From NCBI GenBank assembly GCA_005882445.1, contig VBAN01000485.1, positions 1 to 9,336 on the forward strand: 9,336 bases of DNA, given 5' to 3'. The notes beneath the pieces were generated by a model. It had not been told where the DNA came from, ran no database searches, and saw only the letters and a program-made list of their open reading frames with translations. Every line of letters starts with the position of its first letter. The stretch's first letter is position 1. The position numbers and the translations under genes are program-made. Positions 9,113 to 9,336 of this stretch are shown piece by piece. This DNA is from Candidatus Segetimicrobium genomatis (lineage in GTDB: Bacteria > Sysuimicrobiota > Sysuimicrobiia > Sysuimicrobiales > Segetimicrobiaceae).

Positions 9113-9336
9113 AGTACTCGGTGTGGCCCGACAAGAACTTGAACTGGGCGAGGCTGAAGATCAGGATGATCACAAAGAGGATCCAGGCCGCCGCCGACCC
9201 CTCGGCCATGCGCTGCTGCACGAACGCGGTTTCGTAGACATGTTGGATGACGGTGCGCGTGCTGTCGCCGGGCCCGCCGCCGGTCATCACGTAGACCTGG
9301 CCGAAGATCTGGAACGACGCGATGACCTGGATGACG
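9111..9336 (-). CDS. Carbohydrate ABC transporter permease, MalF/UgpA type, C-terminal part
   Basis: The last 74 residues and the TAG stop are present; the gene continues beyond the right edge of the window. The segment SFQIFGQVYVMTGGGPGDST (7-26) is the signature loop of MalF/UgpA-type permeases, and a final transmembrane helix follows at about 48-64 (AAAWILFVIILIFSLAQ). The gene is the first-listed partner of the adjacent MalG/UgpE-type permease, with which it would form the heterodimeric channel of a sugar importer. The operon runs right to left, so the binding-protein gene is expected further right. Confidence 0.92.
   Translation of the reverse strand, partial: VIQVIASFQIFGQVYVMTGGGPGDSTRTVIQHVYETAFVQQRMAEGSAAAWILFVIILIFSLAQFKFLSGHTEY

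Overview
The window is a very GC-rich bacterial segment, dense with genes and strongly biased to G/C at third codon positions. Most starts carry good Shine-Dalgarno sites (GGAGG-type). No rRNA, tRNA, CRISPR array, insertion sequence or phage gene is visible, so the organism cannot be fixed. The mix of family-4 type sugar ABC permeases, DAO-fold FAD oxidoreductases, hydroxyacid dehydrogenases and an MGH1-like glucosidase fits an uncultivated soil or sediment heterotroph (for example a Chloroflexota-like or Sysuimicrobiota-like lineage). That placement is only a guess.

Layout. (1) Bases 3-104, + strand: the last codons of a gene whose tail resembles D-2-hydroxyacid dehydrogenases. (2) It converges on a minus-strand pair, a complete D-2-hydroxyacid dehydrogenase (933-1892) followed by a metallo-beta-lactamase-fold hydrolase (120-896); a hairpin lies at the convergent junction. 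(3) A plus-strand run begins divergently at about 1945: two DAO-family FAD oxidoreductases (1945-3138 and 3157-4263), a large glucosidase of the GH63/MGH1-like type (4307-6988) and a SixA-like phosphohistidine phosphatase that is broken by a frameshifting internal deletion (6993-7375). (4) Minus strand again: a secreted protein with two DUF5666-like repeats (7447-8058), preceded by 167 bases holding a perfect 14-bp palindrome and a weak promoter-like sequence. (5) The 3' end of a carbohydrate ABC importer operon, also minus strand: MalG/UgpE-type permease (8226-9101) and the C-terminus of its MalF/UgpA-type partner (9111-9336, running off the window).

How the genes may work together. The hydroxyacid dehydrogenases, the lactonase-like hydrolase and the two FAD amine/amino-acid-type oxidases are a plausible small-molecule catabolic neighbourhood: oxidative deamination would give 2-oxo acids, which the dehydrogenases could reduce or make. 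The substrate is unknown. The glucosidase and the sugar importer point to oligosaccharide use, but they are separated by two strand switches and need not be linked.

No stretch longer than 300 bases lacks a gene. The largest gap is 8059-8225. I saw no convincing undescribed system; the items most worth a second look are the broken SixA gene, the hydroxyacid/oxidase cluster and the intergenic palindrome.
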